From Chromatiales bacterium (GTDB taxonomy: Bacteria; Pseudomonadota; Gammaproteobacteria; Steroidobacterales; Woeseiaceae), in the NCBI GenBank assembly GCA_024679535.1, contig JAIBDF010000017.1, positions 1 through 37,733 of the forward strand: 37,733 bases of DNA, in the 5' to 3' direction. Positions within the stretch are counted from its first letter, which is position 1. Every line of letters starts with the position of its first letter. Under the pieces are notes generated by a model. That model did no database searches, was not told where the DNA came from, and worked only from the letters and a program-made list of their open reading frames with translations. Below, piece after piece: positions 1-9,158 of the stretch. The translations under genes and the position numbers were made by a program.

Positions 1-1
1 C

Positions 2-613
2 ATGCAATTCGGCAGGCGCCTCTGGATCTGCCCAACTGAACACTCGGTTGAGACCGCTTCAAGCGAGAATGAGCCGTCAGGTCCGAACTCAGACGATGCG
101 GTCATCGTGCGTCTCGATCCCGGGCTTGCGTTCGGCACAGGAACCCATCCGACCACAGCGATGTGCCTTGAATGGCTGGATGGCATCGACCTCAAGGGCA
201 AGACCTTGCTCGACTATGGCTGCGGCTCGGGCGTCCTGGCAATTGCAGCGCTGAAGCTGGGGTGCTCCTCGGCCACCGGTATGGATATCGATCCGCAGGC
301 TGTTACCGCCACGCGCCAGAACGCCGCTGACAATGGTGCTGGAGATAAATTGCTCGTGACCGGCAGCCCCGAGAGTATCGAGGGCGAATTCGACGTAGTG
401 GTCGCCAATATTCTCGCAGGACCGCTTGTCCAGTTTGCCAATTCCATCACATCTCTACTGTCGCGGGGCGGTATGCTTGCCTTGTCCGGCGTATTATGTG
501 AACAAGCCAACGAAGTAATGCAGGCTTACAGGCCCTGGATCGAGTTCGATGAGCCCGAATTCAGGGAGCAAGATGGCCAGATGTGGTCACGACTGACGGG
601 TTGGAAACGGTAG
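2..613 (+). CDS. prmA: Ribosomal protein L11 methyltransferase PrmA (5' end missing)
   Basis: This is the C-terminal 203 residues of a SAM-dependent methyltransferase that trimethylates ribosomal protein L11. The sequence begins in mid-gene: the first in-frame ATG lies at base 2, but the family is about 290 residues long and an N-terminal substrate-recognition domain of roughly 90 residues is absent, so the true start lies before the window. Visible hallmarks are [12 protein letters not shown] near residue 42, the SAM-binding motif [17 protein letters not shown], an acidic MDIDPQA segment, and the catalytic-loop motif VANILAGPL. The gene ends nine bases before the zinc-ribbon gene. The order prmA, DUF3426 gene, dusB, fis, purH, purD is familiar from gammaproteobacteria and supports the call. 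Confidence 0.95.
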   Translation: MQFGRRLWICPTEHSVETASSENEPSGPNSDDAVIVRLDPGLAFGTGTHPTTAMCLEWLDGIDLKGKTLLDYGCGSGVLAIAALKLGCSSATGMDIDPQAVTATRQNAADNGAGDKLLVTGSPESIEGEFDVVVANILAGPLVQFANSITSLLSRGGMLALSGVLCEQANEVMQAYRPWIEFDEPEFREQDGQMWSRLTGWKR

Positions 614-622
614 AACGAGCAG

Positions 623-2773
623 ATGTATACGCAATGCCCTGATTGCAGCACCGCATTTCGCGTGACTGCAGAAGTACTGAAGCAAGCCGCGGGCAAGGTC
701 CGTTGCGGTGGCTGCGGCAATGCGTTCAATGCGCTCGATTACCTGTCCGAGTCGCTGCCGGAGCAAGCGCCGCCCAAGGAAGCCGACGCGGCGCTCCCCG
801 AACTCAAACCGGAATCCCTGCCGAGCAATGGCCTGCCCGCATCGATTTCGGCCGAGCAGAGTGCCGCGCTTCTGAAGACGCTTGATGAACTGGCCGGATT
901 CGATATTCGTATCGAGGATACGGGCGTCGAATGGCGCGTGCTGGATGATGACGAAATCGGCAATGCCGCCGCCGATGAGACGCCCGCAGCAGAAACTGAG
1001 GGGGAACTGGTCATCGACGAGATTCTCGATGATGCACCGACTCCGGTGGATCAATTCCTCACCGAGACTCCCGCTGTGGTCGAGTCGCCGGAAATTTTCG
1101 AAGAACCGCCACTGGAATTCTCTCGCACATCCGTCGATGAAATCCGCTTTGACGACAACACACCACTTCCCGACGACTTCGACCTCAGTGATGATGGATA
1201 CGTGCAGGGAGACTTCGCGACGGAAGTCGCGACCGAGGAACCCGTTACGGCAGAAGCTGAGACTGACATTGAGGAAGATCCGCAGGCTGACCTGGATCTG
1301 AGCGAACCCGACGAGTGGGCCGATATTCTCGGCGAGTTCGAGGGCCTCGCTGAAGCGGTCGCCGCGCCCCTTCCGGACGAACCTGAGCTTGAAGCCGATG
1401 TGGAGATCGAACTCGACGCGCTCGAAGTAGCGACCGAGGACAGCGACGTAAACGAGCCTCTCGATATGGATTCCCAGTTTGCGCTGCAGGCCGAAGCGAT
1501 GGGAATCGACCTCAGCGGCATGCAAGAGACCCTGGAGGTAGCGAATGACGTTCCCGAGGAAGAGGAAGTCGATCTCGATGCGCTCCTGAAAAACAGTAAG
1601 GAAGAAGAGCGCGAACTCGAGGGTCTCCTGGACGAGGAGCTCGTCGACGAGTCTGACGAGGATGAGCTCGACCCCCTGATCGACGAAGCGGCTCAGCTCG
1701 ATCTTATCGGGGACGCCGATGTCGTTGCTGACGAGCCTGAAGACGAGCTCGAGGACGATCTCGAGGACGAGCCTGAAGACGAGCTCGAGGACGATCTCGA
1801 GGACGAGCCTGAAGACGAACTCGAGGATGAAATCGAGGAAGAGTCAGACGACTTCGAAGTTTTACCTGACGAGGAGCCGAGGCATGCCGACGACGGGGAA
1901 GAGGATTCTGTAGAGCTCTACGTTCCCCCTCTGAGCGAAGAAGAACAGACGATCAACATGCAGATTGACCAGGATCTGCTGGCGCTCGCTATCGAAGACG
2001 ACGATGGCTTCGCTTCAACCATCATGACTCCCGAGGACGCTGCGGAAGCGAAAGTTCCTGAAGATCATGAACGCGCGGATGACGAGGTAGCGACGGAGCC
2101 ACTCAAGGAAACGGGTGCGGGCTTCGAGACGATTATTATGGAGGGTGAAGCATTCCACTCCAGCGAGAACCTGGACAAACTCGAAGTCGATAAGGCCGCA
2201 GCCGCGGTATTGTTCGGTGCAGCTGCGGCGGAACGCGAGGCCGAACAGGCCGCAGCAGCAGGTGGCCGCCACTACGGATTGATTGCGGGGATCGTTGCCC
2301 TCGTACTATTGCTTGCTGGGCAGTACGTCCACCAGTCTCGTGAAGCACTGGCCACCATTCCGGCATTCAACAACGTGGTTGGACCCCTGTACCGCGCGGT
2401 CGGGCAACCGCTTTCGCCTGCCTGGAACATCTCAGGTTGGCGTTTCGAAGTAGCCAAAGGCACTGAAGAAGACGATCAGAGCCTGACGATCTACACACGA
2501 CTCGCCAATAAATCGGAACAGTCGCTGCCCTACCCGCTGATTGGCGTATCGCTGACCGACCTCTATGAAGAGACGATCGGCAGCCGCGTGCTGGATCCGA
2601 CTGACTACCTCACGAACGACCTCGACCCGCGCAAACTGGTAAAGCCGGGCAACACATTTGAGGCCGTCATTACAATCCCGTCGCTCACCGAAGCGCATGA
2701 GGGATTCCGGCTACGCGCGTGCTACCGGACGAACGACGGCCTGCTGCGTTGCAAGGACGACGGCTTCAAGTAG
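623..2773 (+). CDS. Zinc-ribbon, acidic-linker membrane protein (MJ0042/DUF3426)
   Basis: A 716-residue protein of unknown function. Residues 1-40 form a zinc ribbon with C5, C8, C28 and C31, starting MYTQCPDCSTAFRVTA as in many proteobacterial homologues. Residues about 45-540 are a very acidic, low-complexity and probably disordered linker. It includes three tandem 12-residue units (DEPEDELEDDLE type) from residue 370 encoded by 36-bp DNA repeats. One hydrophobic helix follows (about 551-568, LIAGIVALVLLLAGQYV). The last 140 residues match the DUF3426 region (ISGWRFEV, LPYPLIGVSLTD, DPTDYL). The likely topology is an N-terminal cytoplasmic zinc ribbon and linker with a periplasmic C-terminal domain. 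The linker is much longer than in most homologues I know. Family assignment is confident; the role is not known. Confidence 0.9.
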   Translation: MYTQCPDCSTAFRVTAEVLKQAAGKVRCGGCGNAFNALDYLSESLPEQAPPKEADAALPELKPESLPSNGLPASISAEQSAALLKTLDELAGFDIRIEDTGVEWRVLDDDEIGNAAADETPAAETEGELVIDEILDDAPTPVDQFLTETPAVVESPEIFEEPPLEFSRTSVDEIRFDDNTPLPDDFDLSDDGYVQGDFATEVATEEPVTAEAETDIEEDPQADLDLSEPDEWADILGEFEGLAEAVAAPLPDEPELEADVEIELDALEVATEDSDVNEPLDMDSQFALQAEAMGIDLSGMQETLEVANDVPEEEEVDLDALLKNSKEEERELEGLLDEELVDESDEDELDPLIDEAAQLDLIGDADVVADEPEDELEDDLEDEPEDELEDDLEDEPEDELEDEIEEESDDFEVLPDEEPRHADDGEEDSVELYVPPLSEEEQTINMQIDQDLLALAIEDDDGFASTIMTPEDAAEAKVPEDHERADDEVATEPLKETGAGFETIIMEGEAFHSSENLDKLEVDKAAAAVLFGAAAAEREAEQAAAAGGRHYGLIAGIVALVLLLAGQYVHQSREALATIPAFNNVVGPLYRAVGQPLSPAWNISGWRFEVAKGTEEDDQSLTIYTRLANKSEQSLPYPLIGVSLTDLYEETIGSRVLDPTDYLTNDLDPRKLVKPGNTFEAVITIPSLTEAHEGFRLRACYRTNDGLLRCKDDGFK
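1730..1837 (+). repeat. Three in-frame 36-bp tandem repeats
   Basis: The unit gacgagcctgaagacgagct and its following 16 bases occurs at 1730-1765 and 1766-1801 as identical copies. A third copy at 1802-1837 differs at a few bases toward its end. The unit is 36 bp, so each copy adds 12 acidic residues without breaking frame. The perfect identity of copies one and two points to recent duplication by slippage or unequal recombination. It lies wholly inside the zinc-ribbon/DUF3426 gene. Confidence 0.95.
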
Positions 2774-2774
2774 G

Positions 2775-3821
2775 ATGGCTGTGCCGCTCCAGCCGCTTCG
2801 AATAGGCCCGTACACTCTCCCCAGCCCATTTGTGCTCGCGCCCATGGCGGGCATCACTGACGCACCATTTCGACGCATTTGCCGACGCTTTGGCGCCGGC
2901 ATGACGACATCGGAGATGACGACTGCCGATACCAGCCTGTGGCAAACCGCCAAATCTCGATTCCGGCTTGACCTCGACCTCGATGCAGAGCCGATTGCTG
3001 TACAGATCGCCGGATCAGAAGCCGATCAGCTCGCGAGCGCGGCACAGGCGTGCGTTGCACGTGGCGCGCAAATCATTGATATCAATATGGGATGCCCGGC
3101 TAAGAAAGTCTGCAAAAAAGCAGCCGGCTCTGCACTGCTTCGCGACGAAAAACTCGTCGCCGATATTCTCAATACGGTCGTCAACGCTGTCGAGGTGCCT
3201 GTCACTCTTAAATTCCGCACGGGATGGGACCGGGAGCACCGCAACGCTGTCCAGATTGGGAAGATTGCGCAGGATGCCGGCGTCTGCTCCCTGGCTATTC
3301 ATGGTCGAACTCGCGCGGATCGCTACAAGGGCGACGCCGAATACGAGACAATTGCGCGGGTAAAGGAAAGCGTTGATATCCCCGTTATTGCCAACGGCGA
3401 CATCACTACAGTTAAGAAGTCGCTTGAAGTTCTGCGTCTAACGAATGCAGATGGCTTGATGATCGGCAGGGCCGCACAGGGCCGCCCGTGGGTTTTTCGC
3501 GAGCTCCACTTAGCGCTCGATCCCATTGCGGGAAATACGCAGCTAGAAAAAAATGAATTGCGTGATATCATGCTCGGCCATTTGGACGAGTTACACCGGT
3601 TTTATGGGGAAACCATCGGCGTTCGAGTGGCCCGCAAACATCTGACCTGGTACTGCGATAACCTGGAAAACGCCGGAATATATCGGCATCAGGTGGTGCG
3701 TGTTGATAGCGCTTCGGAACAAATTCGATTGACGAAGCAGTATTTCTCGGGGATGGACCAACGTGGCACAGAAAAAGAACAAGAAAAAAAACCTGAAGGC
3801 CCGCAAGAAGCCACTCTGTGA
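2775..3821 (+). CDS. dusB: tRNA-dihydrouridine synthase DusB
   Basis: FMN-dependent enzyme that reduces a uridine of the tRNA D-loop to dihydrouridine. The chosen ATG at 2775 lies one base after the preceding stop and gives 348 residues; an in-frame extension upstream would sit entirely inside the previous gene. Motifs seen are LAPMAGITDAPFR (residues 21-33, FMN site), INMGCPAKKVCKKAAGSALL (conserved GCP cysteine, C107), IHGRTRADRYKG, VIANGDI and DGLMIGRAAQGRPW. The C-terminal tail (RGTEKEQEKKPEGPQEATL) is unusually charged and is encoded by the segment that overlaps fis by 59 bp in another frame. The dusB-fis pair is a classic gammaproteobacterial operon. Confidence 0.97.
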   Translation: MAVPLQPLRIGPYTLPSPFVLAPMAGITDAPFRRICRRFGAGMTTSEMTTADTSLWQTAKSRFRLDLDLDAEPIAVQIAGSEADQLASAAQACVARGAQIIDINMGCPAKKVCKKAAGSALLRDEKLVADILNTVVNAVEVPVTLKFRTGWDREHRNAVQIGKIAQDAGVCSLAIHGRTRADRYKGDAEYETIARVKESVDIPVIANGDITTVKKSLEVLRLTNADGLMIGRAAQGRPWVFRELHLALDPIAGNTQLEKNELRDIMLGHLDELHRFYGETIGVRVARKHLTWYCDNLENAGIYRHQVVRVDSASEQIRLTKQYFSGMDQRGTEKEQEKKPEGPQEATL

Positions 3822-4035
3822 ACACACCGAAGACGCACTCGACCAGTATTTCGCGACGCTCAACGGTGACCGCCCCGGCGAACTGTACGACCTTGTAATC
3901 GGTGAGGTAGAACGGCCGCTGTTCAAGGCCGTCATGGATTTCACGCGCGGCAACCAGAGCCAGGCTGCCGGCATACTCGGCATCAATCGCGGTACCCTGC
4001 GCAAGAAACTCAGAACGTATTCACTTATTCAGTAA
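3763..4035 (+). CDS. fis: DNA-binding nucleoid protein Fis
   Basis: Homodimeric DNA-bending nucleoid protein and growth-phase regulator, here 90 residues against 98 in E. coli. The C-terminal half carries the diagnostic helix-turn-helix GNQSQAAGILGINRGTLRKK, and the middle has LDQYFATLNG and EVERPLFKAVM as in Fis dimer helices. GTG at 3763 is the only usable start before the conserved core, because no ATG, GTG or TTG follows in frame until well inside it. Consequently the first 59 bases overlap the dusB end. The N-terminus is short and strongly basic (AQKKNKKKNLKARKK), unlike the E. coli beta-hairpin arm used in recombinase activation. Expression is probably coupled to dusB. Confidence 0.95.
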   Translation: MAQKKNKKKNLKARKKPLCEHTEDALDQYFATLNGDRPGELYDLVIGEVERPLFKAVMDFTRGNQSQAAGILGINRGTLRKKLRTYSLIQ

Positions 4036-4054
4036 ACCTTCGCCAGGATAAATC

Positions 4055-5638
4055 ATGTTCAATGTAAGACGCGCGCTGGTCAGTGTTTCTGACAAGCGTG
4101 GACTGGTCCCGTTTGTACAGGGCCTCGCTAAACTCGGCGTCGAAGTACTTTCAACGGGTGGCACTTGCCGGCAGCTGCGCGACGCCGGTCTCGACGTCAT
4201 CGAAGTCTCCGAAAAAACCGGCTTTCCGGAAATCATGGACGGCCGGGTCAAGACCTTGCACCCTGTCATTCATGGCGGCCTTCTCGGCCGCCGCGGCACC
4301 GATGAGGCCGTCATGGACGAGCACGGCATTGAACCCATCGACCTGCTGGTAGTGAACCTCTACCCGTTTGAACAGACCATCGCCCGTGAAGATGCCACCA
4401 TAGACGACGCGATCGAGAATATTGATATCGGCGGTCCGGCCATGATCCGCGCCGCCAGCAAAAATCACGATGGCGTGGCCGTCTGTGTCAGCCCGGACGA
4501 CTACGAGTCGGTACTTGCGAATCTGCGGGGCGACGGACTGGCAATAGAGGATCGCCGCCGCCTGGCCGCAAAGGCTTATGCGCACACGGCCAGCTACGAT
4601 ACTGCGATCACTAAATACCTGTCCGCATCGCTGGGTGATGATGTACTCGGCGAACGCTTTCTGTACTCGGGCGGCCTTTCAGAGAAGCTTCGTTACGGCG
4701 AAAACCCGCACCAGCAAGCTGCGTTCTATGTCGACCAGCAGGCTGCACCTGGCTCGCTTGCCGCCGCCAGGCAGCTCCAGGGTAAAGCGTTGTCATACAA
4801 CAACATCGCTGATAGCGATGCCGCACTCGAGTGCGTTAAGCAGTTCGAAAATCCGGCCTGCGTAATCGTCAAGCATGCAAATCCGTGCGGTGTCGCTGTA
4901 GCCGGCGACATAGCCGCAGCCTACGACAAGGCATTCAAGACCGATCCAACTTCGGCCTTTGGCGGCATTATTGCCTTCAACCGGCCGCTGGACGCGGGCA
5001 CGGCAAAAGCCATCATCGACCGCCAGTTTGTTGAGGTGATTATTGCGCCGAAAATCGCCGCTGACGCCGCCGATGTTTGCTCGGCGAAGAAAAATGTTCG
5101 GGTTCTTGAGGTTGGCGACTGGAACGCGAGAGGAGCATCAGGCCTGAACGTCGAACCTGAAGGTGCTCCCACAGGTTTCGATTTCAAGAAGGTCTCTGGC
5201 GGACTGCTCGTTCAAACCAGCGACCTCGGCGTCATCACGCCCGATGATCTGAAAGTCGTCACCGAGAAAGCGCCCACGCCAGAGCAGATCCAGGACATGC
5301 TGTTCGCGTGGACGGTTGTAAAGTACGTGAAGTCCAATGCCATTATCTTCTGCAAGGACAAGATGACAATCGGCGTCGGCGCTGGCCAGATGAGTCGCGT
5401 GTACTCGACCAGGATAGCCGCCATCAAAGCAGCCGATGAAGGCCTCGAGGTCAGCGGCTCGGTCATGGCTTCGGATGCGTTCTTCCCGTTTCGCGACGGT
5501 ATTGACGCCGCCGCCGAGACTGGAATTTCAGCCATCATCCAGCCTGGCGGTTCGATGCGCGATGAAGAAGTCATCGGGGCGGCCAACGAACACGGTCTGG
5601 CCATGGTCTTCACGGGCATGCGGCACTTCCGACACTAA
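4055..5638 (+). CDS. purH: Bifunctional AICAR formyltransferase/IMP cyclohydrolase
   Basis: Catalyses the last two steps of de novo IMP synthesis: formylation of AICAR using 10-formyl-THF, then ring closure. The protein has 527 residues, the usual length. The N-terminal MGS-like cyclohydrolase domain shows [33 protein letters not shown] and [15 protein letters not shown]. The C-terminal transformylase domain shows [50 protein letters not shown] and [10 protein letters not shown]. The ATG at 4055 follows fis by 19 bp. Its TAA shares one base with the purD ATG, so the two purine genes are almost certainly co-transcribed and translationally coupled. Confidence 0.98.
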   Translation: MFNVRRALVSVSDKRGLVPFVQGLAKLGVEVLSTGGTCRQLRDAGLDVIEVSEKTGFPEIMDGRVKTLHPVIHGGLLGRRGTDEAVMDEHGIEPIDLLVVNLYPFEQTIAREDATIDDAIENIDIGGPAMIRAASKNHDGVAVCVSPDDYESVLANLRGDGLAIEDRRRLAAKAYAHTASYDTAITKYLSASLGDDVLGERFLYSGGLSEKLRYGENPHQQAAFYVDQQAAPGSLAAARQLQGKALSYNNIADSDAALECVKQFENPACVIVKHANPCGVAVAGDIAAAYDKAFKTDPTSAFGGIIAFNRPLDAGTAKAIIDRQFVEVIIAPKIAADAADVCSAKKNVRVLEVGDWNARGASGLNVEPEGAPTGFDFKKVSGGLLVQTSDLGVITPDDLKVVTEKAPTPEQIQDMLFAWTVVKYVKSNAIIFCKDKMTIGVGAGQMSRVYSTRIAAIKAADEGLEVSGSVMASDAFFPFRDGIDAAAETGISAIIQPGGSMRDEEVIGAANEHGLAMVFTGMRHFRH

Positions 5639-6924
5639 TGAATATTCTAATTATCGGATCCGGTGGTCGTGAACACGCACTTGCATGGAAATGTGCCCAG
5701 TCGCCGCGCGTCGAAGAGGTTCTCGTCGCACCCGGCAACGCGGGTACAGCGCGAGAGAGCAAGGTGCGCAACGTGCCGGTGTCGTCGGATGATATCGAGG
5801 CACTCGTAAAACTCGCACAGACCGAAAACGTCAGTCTCACCATCGTTGGCCCGGAAGCGCCCCTGGTTGCCGGAGTCGTCGATCGGTTTAACGAGCTGGG
5901 CCTGCCCTGCTTCGGCCCGACGGCTGCCGCCGCCCAGCTTGAGGGCTCGAAAGCCTTTACCAAGGATTTCCTTGCGCGCCACAAGATCCCAACCGCTGAT
6001 TATCAGAACTTCACGGAGCTCGATCCGGCGCTTGACTACATTCGCGAACAGGGCGCGCCGATTGTGATCAAGGCCGACGGCCTCGCCGCTGGCAAGGGCG
6101 TCATTGTGGCAATGACCCTCGGCGAGGCTGAACAGGCCGCGACCGACATGCTCGAGGGCGGCAGCTTCGGTGCTGCCGGGGCCCGAATCGTCGTTGAGGA
6201 GTTCCTGGAGGGCGAAGAGGCGAGTTTCATCGTGATTACGGACGGTGACATCATCCTGCCAATGGCCACGTCACAGGACCACAAGGCGCGCGACGAGGGC
6301 GATACCGGACCCAACACGGGCGGCATGGGCGCTTACTCGCCGGCACCGGTCGTAACGCCGGACATCGAAGCGCGCATCATGGACGAGGTCATTCGGCCAA
6401 CCCTTGATGGCATGAAGGCTGATGGCAACCCCTACCTCGGATTCCTGTACGCCGGTCTGATGATCATGGCGGACGGCACACCCAAGGTCATCGAATTCAA
6501 TTGCCGCATGGGCGACCCGGAGACTCAGCCGATCATGGCGCGCCTCAAATCGGATCTGGTCGATATATGCCTGTCGACGCTCGAGGGTGATCTGCAGGAA
6601 CGCAAGGCAGTCTGGGATACGCGTGCAGCGCTGGGTGTCGTTATGGCAGCAGGCGGGTATCCTGCGAGCTACGCCAAGGGCAAGGTAATCTCCGGCCTCG
6701 ACGGTGCCGACAGCAATACGCAGAAGGTCTTTCACGCCGGCACGACTACCGTTGGCGATGCAGTGACGACCAGCGGCGGACGGGTTCTGTGCGTTGTCGG
6801 ACTGGGCGATACGGTCGCCCACGCGGCGCAAGACGCCTATGCCGCGGTCGACAAGATCGACTGGGAAGACGTCTACATTCGACGTGATATCGGTCACCGC
6901 GCGATTGCGCGGGAGAACGCTTAA
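5638..6924 (+). CDS. purD: Phosphoribosylamine-glycine ligase (GARS)
   Basis: ATP-grasp enzyme that joins phosphoribosylamine and glycine, the second step of purine biosynthesis. It has 428 residues, full length for the family. Motifs are [14 protein letters not shown] at the N-terminus, [27 protein letters not shown] (ATP-grasp), [29 protein letters not shown] and [14 protein letters not shown] (metal-binding segment). The start ATG overlaps the purH stop by one base. moeA follows after three bases, so the transcript probably runs on into molybdenum-cofactor synthesis. Confidence 0.98.
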   Translation: MNILIIGSGGREHALAWKCAQSPRVEEVLVAPGNAGTARESKVRNVPVSSDDIEALVKLAQTENVSLTIVGPEAPLVAGVVDRFNELGLPCFGPTAAAAQLEGSKAFTKDFLARHKIPTADYQNFTELDPALDYIREQGAPIVIKADGLAAGKGVIVAMTLGEAEQAATDMLEGGSFGAAGARIVVEEFLEGEEASFIVITDGDIILPMATSQDHKARDEGDTGPNTGGMGAYSPAPVVTPDIEARIMDEVIRPTLDGMKADGNPYLGFLYAGLMIMADGTPKVIEFNCRMGDPETQPIMARLKSDLVDICLSTLEGDLQERKAVWDTRAALGVVMAAGGYPASYAKGKVISGLDGADSNTQKVFHAGTTTVGDAVTTSGGRVLCVVGLGDTVAHAAQDAYAAVDKIDWEDVYIRRDIGHRAIARENA

Positions 6925-6927
6925 GCC

Positions 6928-8124
6928 GTGTTGACGACAGCCGAGGCGCTCGACAGAGTCCTGGCGGCCATGCCGGAGCTGTCGGTCGAGTCGGTCGCAC
7001 TGCGAGCGGCCGATGGCCGTGTGCTTCGCCAGGTCGTCGAAGCCGAGCGCGACCAACCGCCTTTCAATCGGGTCATGATGGATGGCATCGCAATTTCTCA
7101 TTCAGACTTCGCTGCCGGCATACGGCAGTTTCCGGTGCAGTGTACGCAAATGGCCGGCGATGCCGCCGCCACGCTGACACAGGGCAAGTGCATAGAGATC
7201 ATGACGGGCGCGTCGTTGCCCGCGCACGCGGATTGCGTCATCCCTGTTGAGCGGATTGCCGTGAGCGAAGAGATCGCAGTACTCGAAGACGGTTACGTGG
7301 CCGCGGCGCAGCAGTACATTCATCCCCGCGCGTCCGATCACGCAGCAGGCAGCCAGCTGCTCGCTCCCGGCAAGCGCGTGTCTGCGATGGACATCGCTGT
7401 GATTGCGTCGGCTGGGCTGACCCATGTCGATGTCAGTCGCTCACCGGTGGTCCGTGTTATCTCAACAGGCAACGAACTGGTGGCGGCTGGCCAGCCGATT
7501 GAACCTCACCAGGTCCGCCTTTCCAACGGCCCGGCAATTCAGGCGCTGCTTGCGCAACACGGCTACCCCGATTGCGAGCACGATCACCTGCCGGACGAGC
7601 GCGCGGTGCTCACAGAACGAATCGCGGGGCACCTTAATGAGGCCGACGTCTTGATCTTGAGCGGCGGTGTGTCGATGGGCAAAGCCGACTTTGTGCCAGA
7701 GGTGCTGGCCGAACTCGGCGTCAAAGAGCATTTTCACAGAATCAGCCAGCGACCCGGCAAGCCAATGTGGTTCGGTTCCGGACCCGACGGACAGGCTGTT
7801 TTTGCCCTGCCCGGCAACCCGGTATCGGCGCTTGTCTGCTGCCGTCACTATGTGATCCCGGCGCTTGCCAGAGCTTCGGCCAGAACGACCCCAACACCGG
7901 AATTCGCAGCACTTGCGGCAGACGTCACCTTCAGACCCGAATTAACTTGCTTCCAGCCCGTCCGCCTGATTTCCAATGCAGCCGGTCAGGTCCTCGCCAT
8001 GCCGGTGAAAACCAATACCTCTGGCGACTTTGCCGCGCTCTCCGGTAGCGACGGTTACGTCGAATTAGCGCTGGAGCAGCCTCGGTTTTCTGCTGGTACT
8101 TCAGTTTTCCTTTATCGGTGGTAA
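6928..8124 (+). CDS. moeA: Molybdopterin molybdenumtransferase MoeA
   Basis: Inserts molybdate into adenylylated molybdopterin in molybdenum-cofactor synthesis. The protein has 398 residues, normal for the family. Motifs include PPFNRVMMDGIAIS near residue 45, IMTGASLPAHADCVIPVE, VVRVISTGNELV, ILSGGVSMGKADFVPE, ISQRPGKPMWFG and FALPGNPVSALVC. The GTG at 6928 is followed directly by a TTG codon, and either could initiate. It begins three bases after purD, an unusual neighbour, which suggests the purine operon was extended here rather than MoCo genes being clustered. No other moa/mob genes are visible in the window. Confidence 0.95.
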   Translation: MLTTAEALDRVLAAMPELSVESVALRAADGRVLRQVVEAERDQPPFNRVMMDGIAISHSDFAAGIRQFPVQCTQMAGDAAATLTQGKCIEIMTGASLPAHADCVIPVERIAVSEEIAVLEDGYVAAAQQYIHPRASDHAAGSQLLAPGKRVSAMDIAVIASAGLTHVDVSRSPVVRVISTGNELVAAGQPIEPHQVRLSNGPAIQALLAQHGYPDCEHDHLPDERAVLTERIAGHLNEADVLILSGGVSMGKADFVPEVLAELGVKEHFHRISQRPGKPMWFGSGPDGQAVFALPGNPVSALVCCRHYVIPALARASARTTPTPEFAALAADVTFRPELTCFQPVRLISNAAGQVLAMPVKTNTSGDFAALSGSDGYVELALEQPRFSAGTSVFLYRW

Positions 8125-8133
8125 TGTTTGCGG

Positions 8134-8766
8134 ATGATTTCTACAGTTGATGGACTGGAGCGCCTGCGCGCCGGCAACCGCCGCTTCGTTGCGGGCACGA
8201 GCAATAGCGATAAAGCGTTGAGTAGCGCCCGACGCGCAGAGCTCGTCGAAGGCCAGAGCCCGTTTGCTGTAATTCTCGCGTGTTCGGACTCGCGAGTGCC
8301 GGTCGAACTGATTTTCGATCAGGGGCTCGGCGACCTGTTTGTCATCCGAGTCGCCGGGAACATCGTCGCGCCATCACAAATCGGCAGCGTCGAGTTTGCC
8401 GCGGCACAGCTCGGCACCCGGCTCGTCGTCGTTCTTGGCCACAGCAACTGCGGCGCCGTCGCGGCGACGCTGAAAGCGCTCGCTCAGGGCCGACAGCAGC
8501 GCTCGCCCAACCTGTGTTCAATCGTCGATCGAATCCGGCCAGCGGTCGAGTCGCTTATGAGCGACGATGTTTCCCTGAGCGCTGCGGTCGCCGCCAATGT
8601 GCGCCAGTCCGTGAGACAACTAAAGCGCGGCTCCCAAATTCTTGGGCAATTGAACGAAACCGGTGAACTTGCCATTATCGGTGCCGAGTACTCGATCGAG
8701 TCCGGCGAGGTCACATACCTCGATGCGCAGGACGATTTGCCTGCCCACAGGAAAAGTATCACTTAA
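8134..8766 (+). CDS. Beta-class carbonic anhydrase
   Basis: Zinc enzyme interconverting CO2 and bicarbonate. With the ATG at 8134 it has 210 residues. The zinc ligands and dyad of the beta class are present: C50, D52 and R54 in ILACSDSRVPVE, and H103 and C106 in VLGHSNCGAV. The C-terminal LAIIGAEYSIESGEVTYLD is also typical. The reading frame extends to a TTG at 8128, but the ATG two codons later is preferred. There is no Shine-Dalgarno sequence. The hexamer TAATGT lies exactly 6 bp before this ATG, where a -10 element would give a leaderless mRNA. The enzyme is probably cytoplasmic because no signal peptide is seen. Confidence 0.93.
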   Translation: MISTVDGLERLRAGNRRFVAGTSNSDKALSSARRAELVEGQSPFAVILACSDSRVPVELIFDQGLGDLFVIRVAGNIVAPSQIGSVEFAAAQLGTRLVVVLGHSNCGAVAATLKALAQGRQQRSPNLCSIVDRIRPAVESLMSDDVSLSAAVAANVRQSVRQLKRGSQILGQLNETGELAIIGAEYSIESGEVTYLDAQDDLPAHRKSIT

Positions 8767-8783
8767 ACGTCTACACTTTTTGT

Positions 8784-9158
8784 ATGGGCGCGCAATACAC
8801 GATCGACCACATCAACTCGATTATCGAGGTACGAGCCACTGGCGTACCGGACCGTCAATCGGTATCGCAGATGTGGCACGACATCATCGAGGCGTGCACG
8901 GCACATCGTTGCTTTTCGATTCTGGGCCTGTCGAACTTTGATCTTCCCCTCAAGCTTGCAGACGCAATCGATCACCAGGCCATCTTTCTTGAGGCTGGCG
9001 TCACCATCGACCACCGCATCGCCTGGGTGCAGCTGAACCCCAAGGCTTATGCCATGACGGAACTGGCCGAGACGGTACTGCTGAACCGCGGCATGGTAAA
9101 CGGCCGGCTGTTTAGGGATGAACTCAAGGGGCGCCGCTGGCTGGACAAGCGCGGCTAG
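8784..9158 (+). CDS. Small conserved-looking protein of unknown function
   Basis: A 124-residue soluble protein that I do not recognise. It starts MGAQYTIDHINSIIEVRATG and continues with alternating beta and helical segments (a predicted strand-rich start, then helix at SVSQMWHDIIEACTAH, strand at CFSILGLSN). The layout is loosely like small STAS/SpoIIAA-type domains, but I cannot assign it to that family. It has no signal peptide, no membrane helix and no clear catalytic motif. The ATG lies 17 bp after the carbonic anhydrase stop without a Shine-Dalgarno sequence. TACACT sits 6 bp upstream, another possible leaderless promoter. Codon use matches the flanking genes, so it is probably real. 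Confidence 0.75.
   Translation: MGAQYTIDHINSIIEVRATGVPDRQSVSQMWHDIIEACTAHRCFSILGLSNFDLPLKLADAIDHQAIFLEAGVTIDHRIAWVQLNPKAYAMTELAETVLLNRGMVNGRLFRDELKGRRWLDKRG

Noticed and set aside
587..1525. A 312-codon minus-strand frame opposite the zinc-ribbon gene
   Set aside because: The plus-strand gene has clear family domains at both ends; the opposite frame reflects repeated GAN/GCN codons.
1730..1837. Short regularly sized repeats that could suggest a CRISPR array
   Set aside because: The units abut without spacers, are in frame, and encode an acidic peptide repeat.
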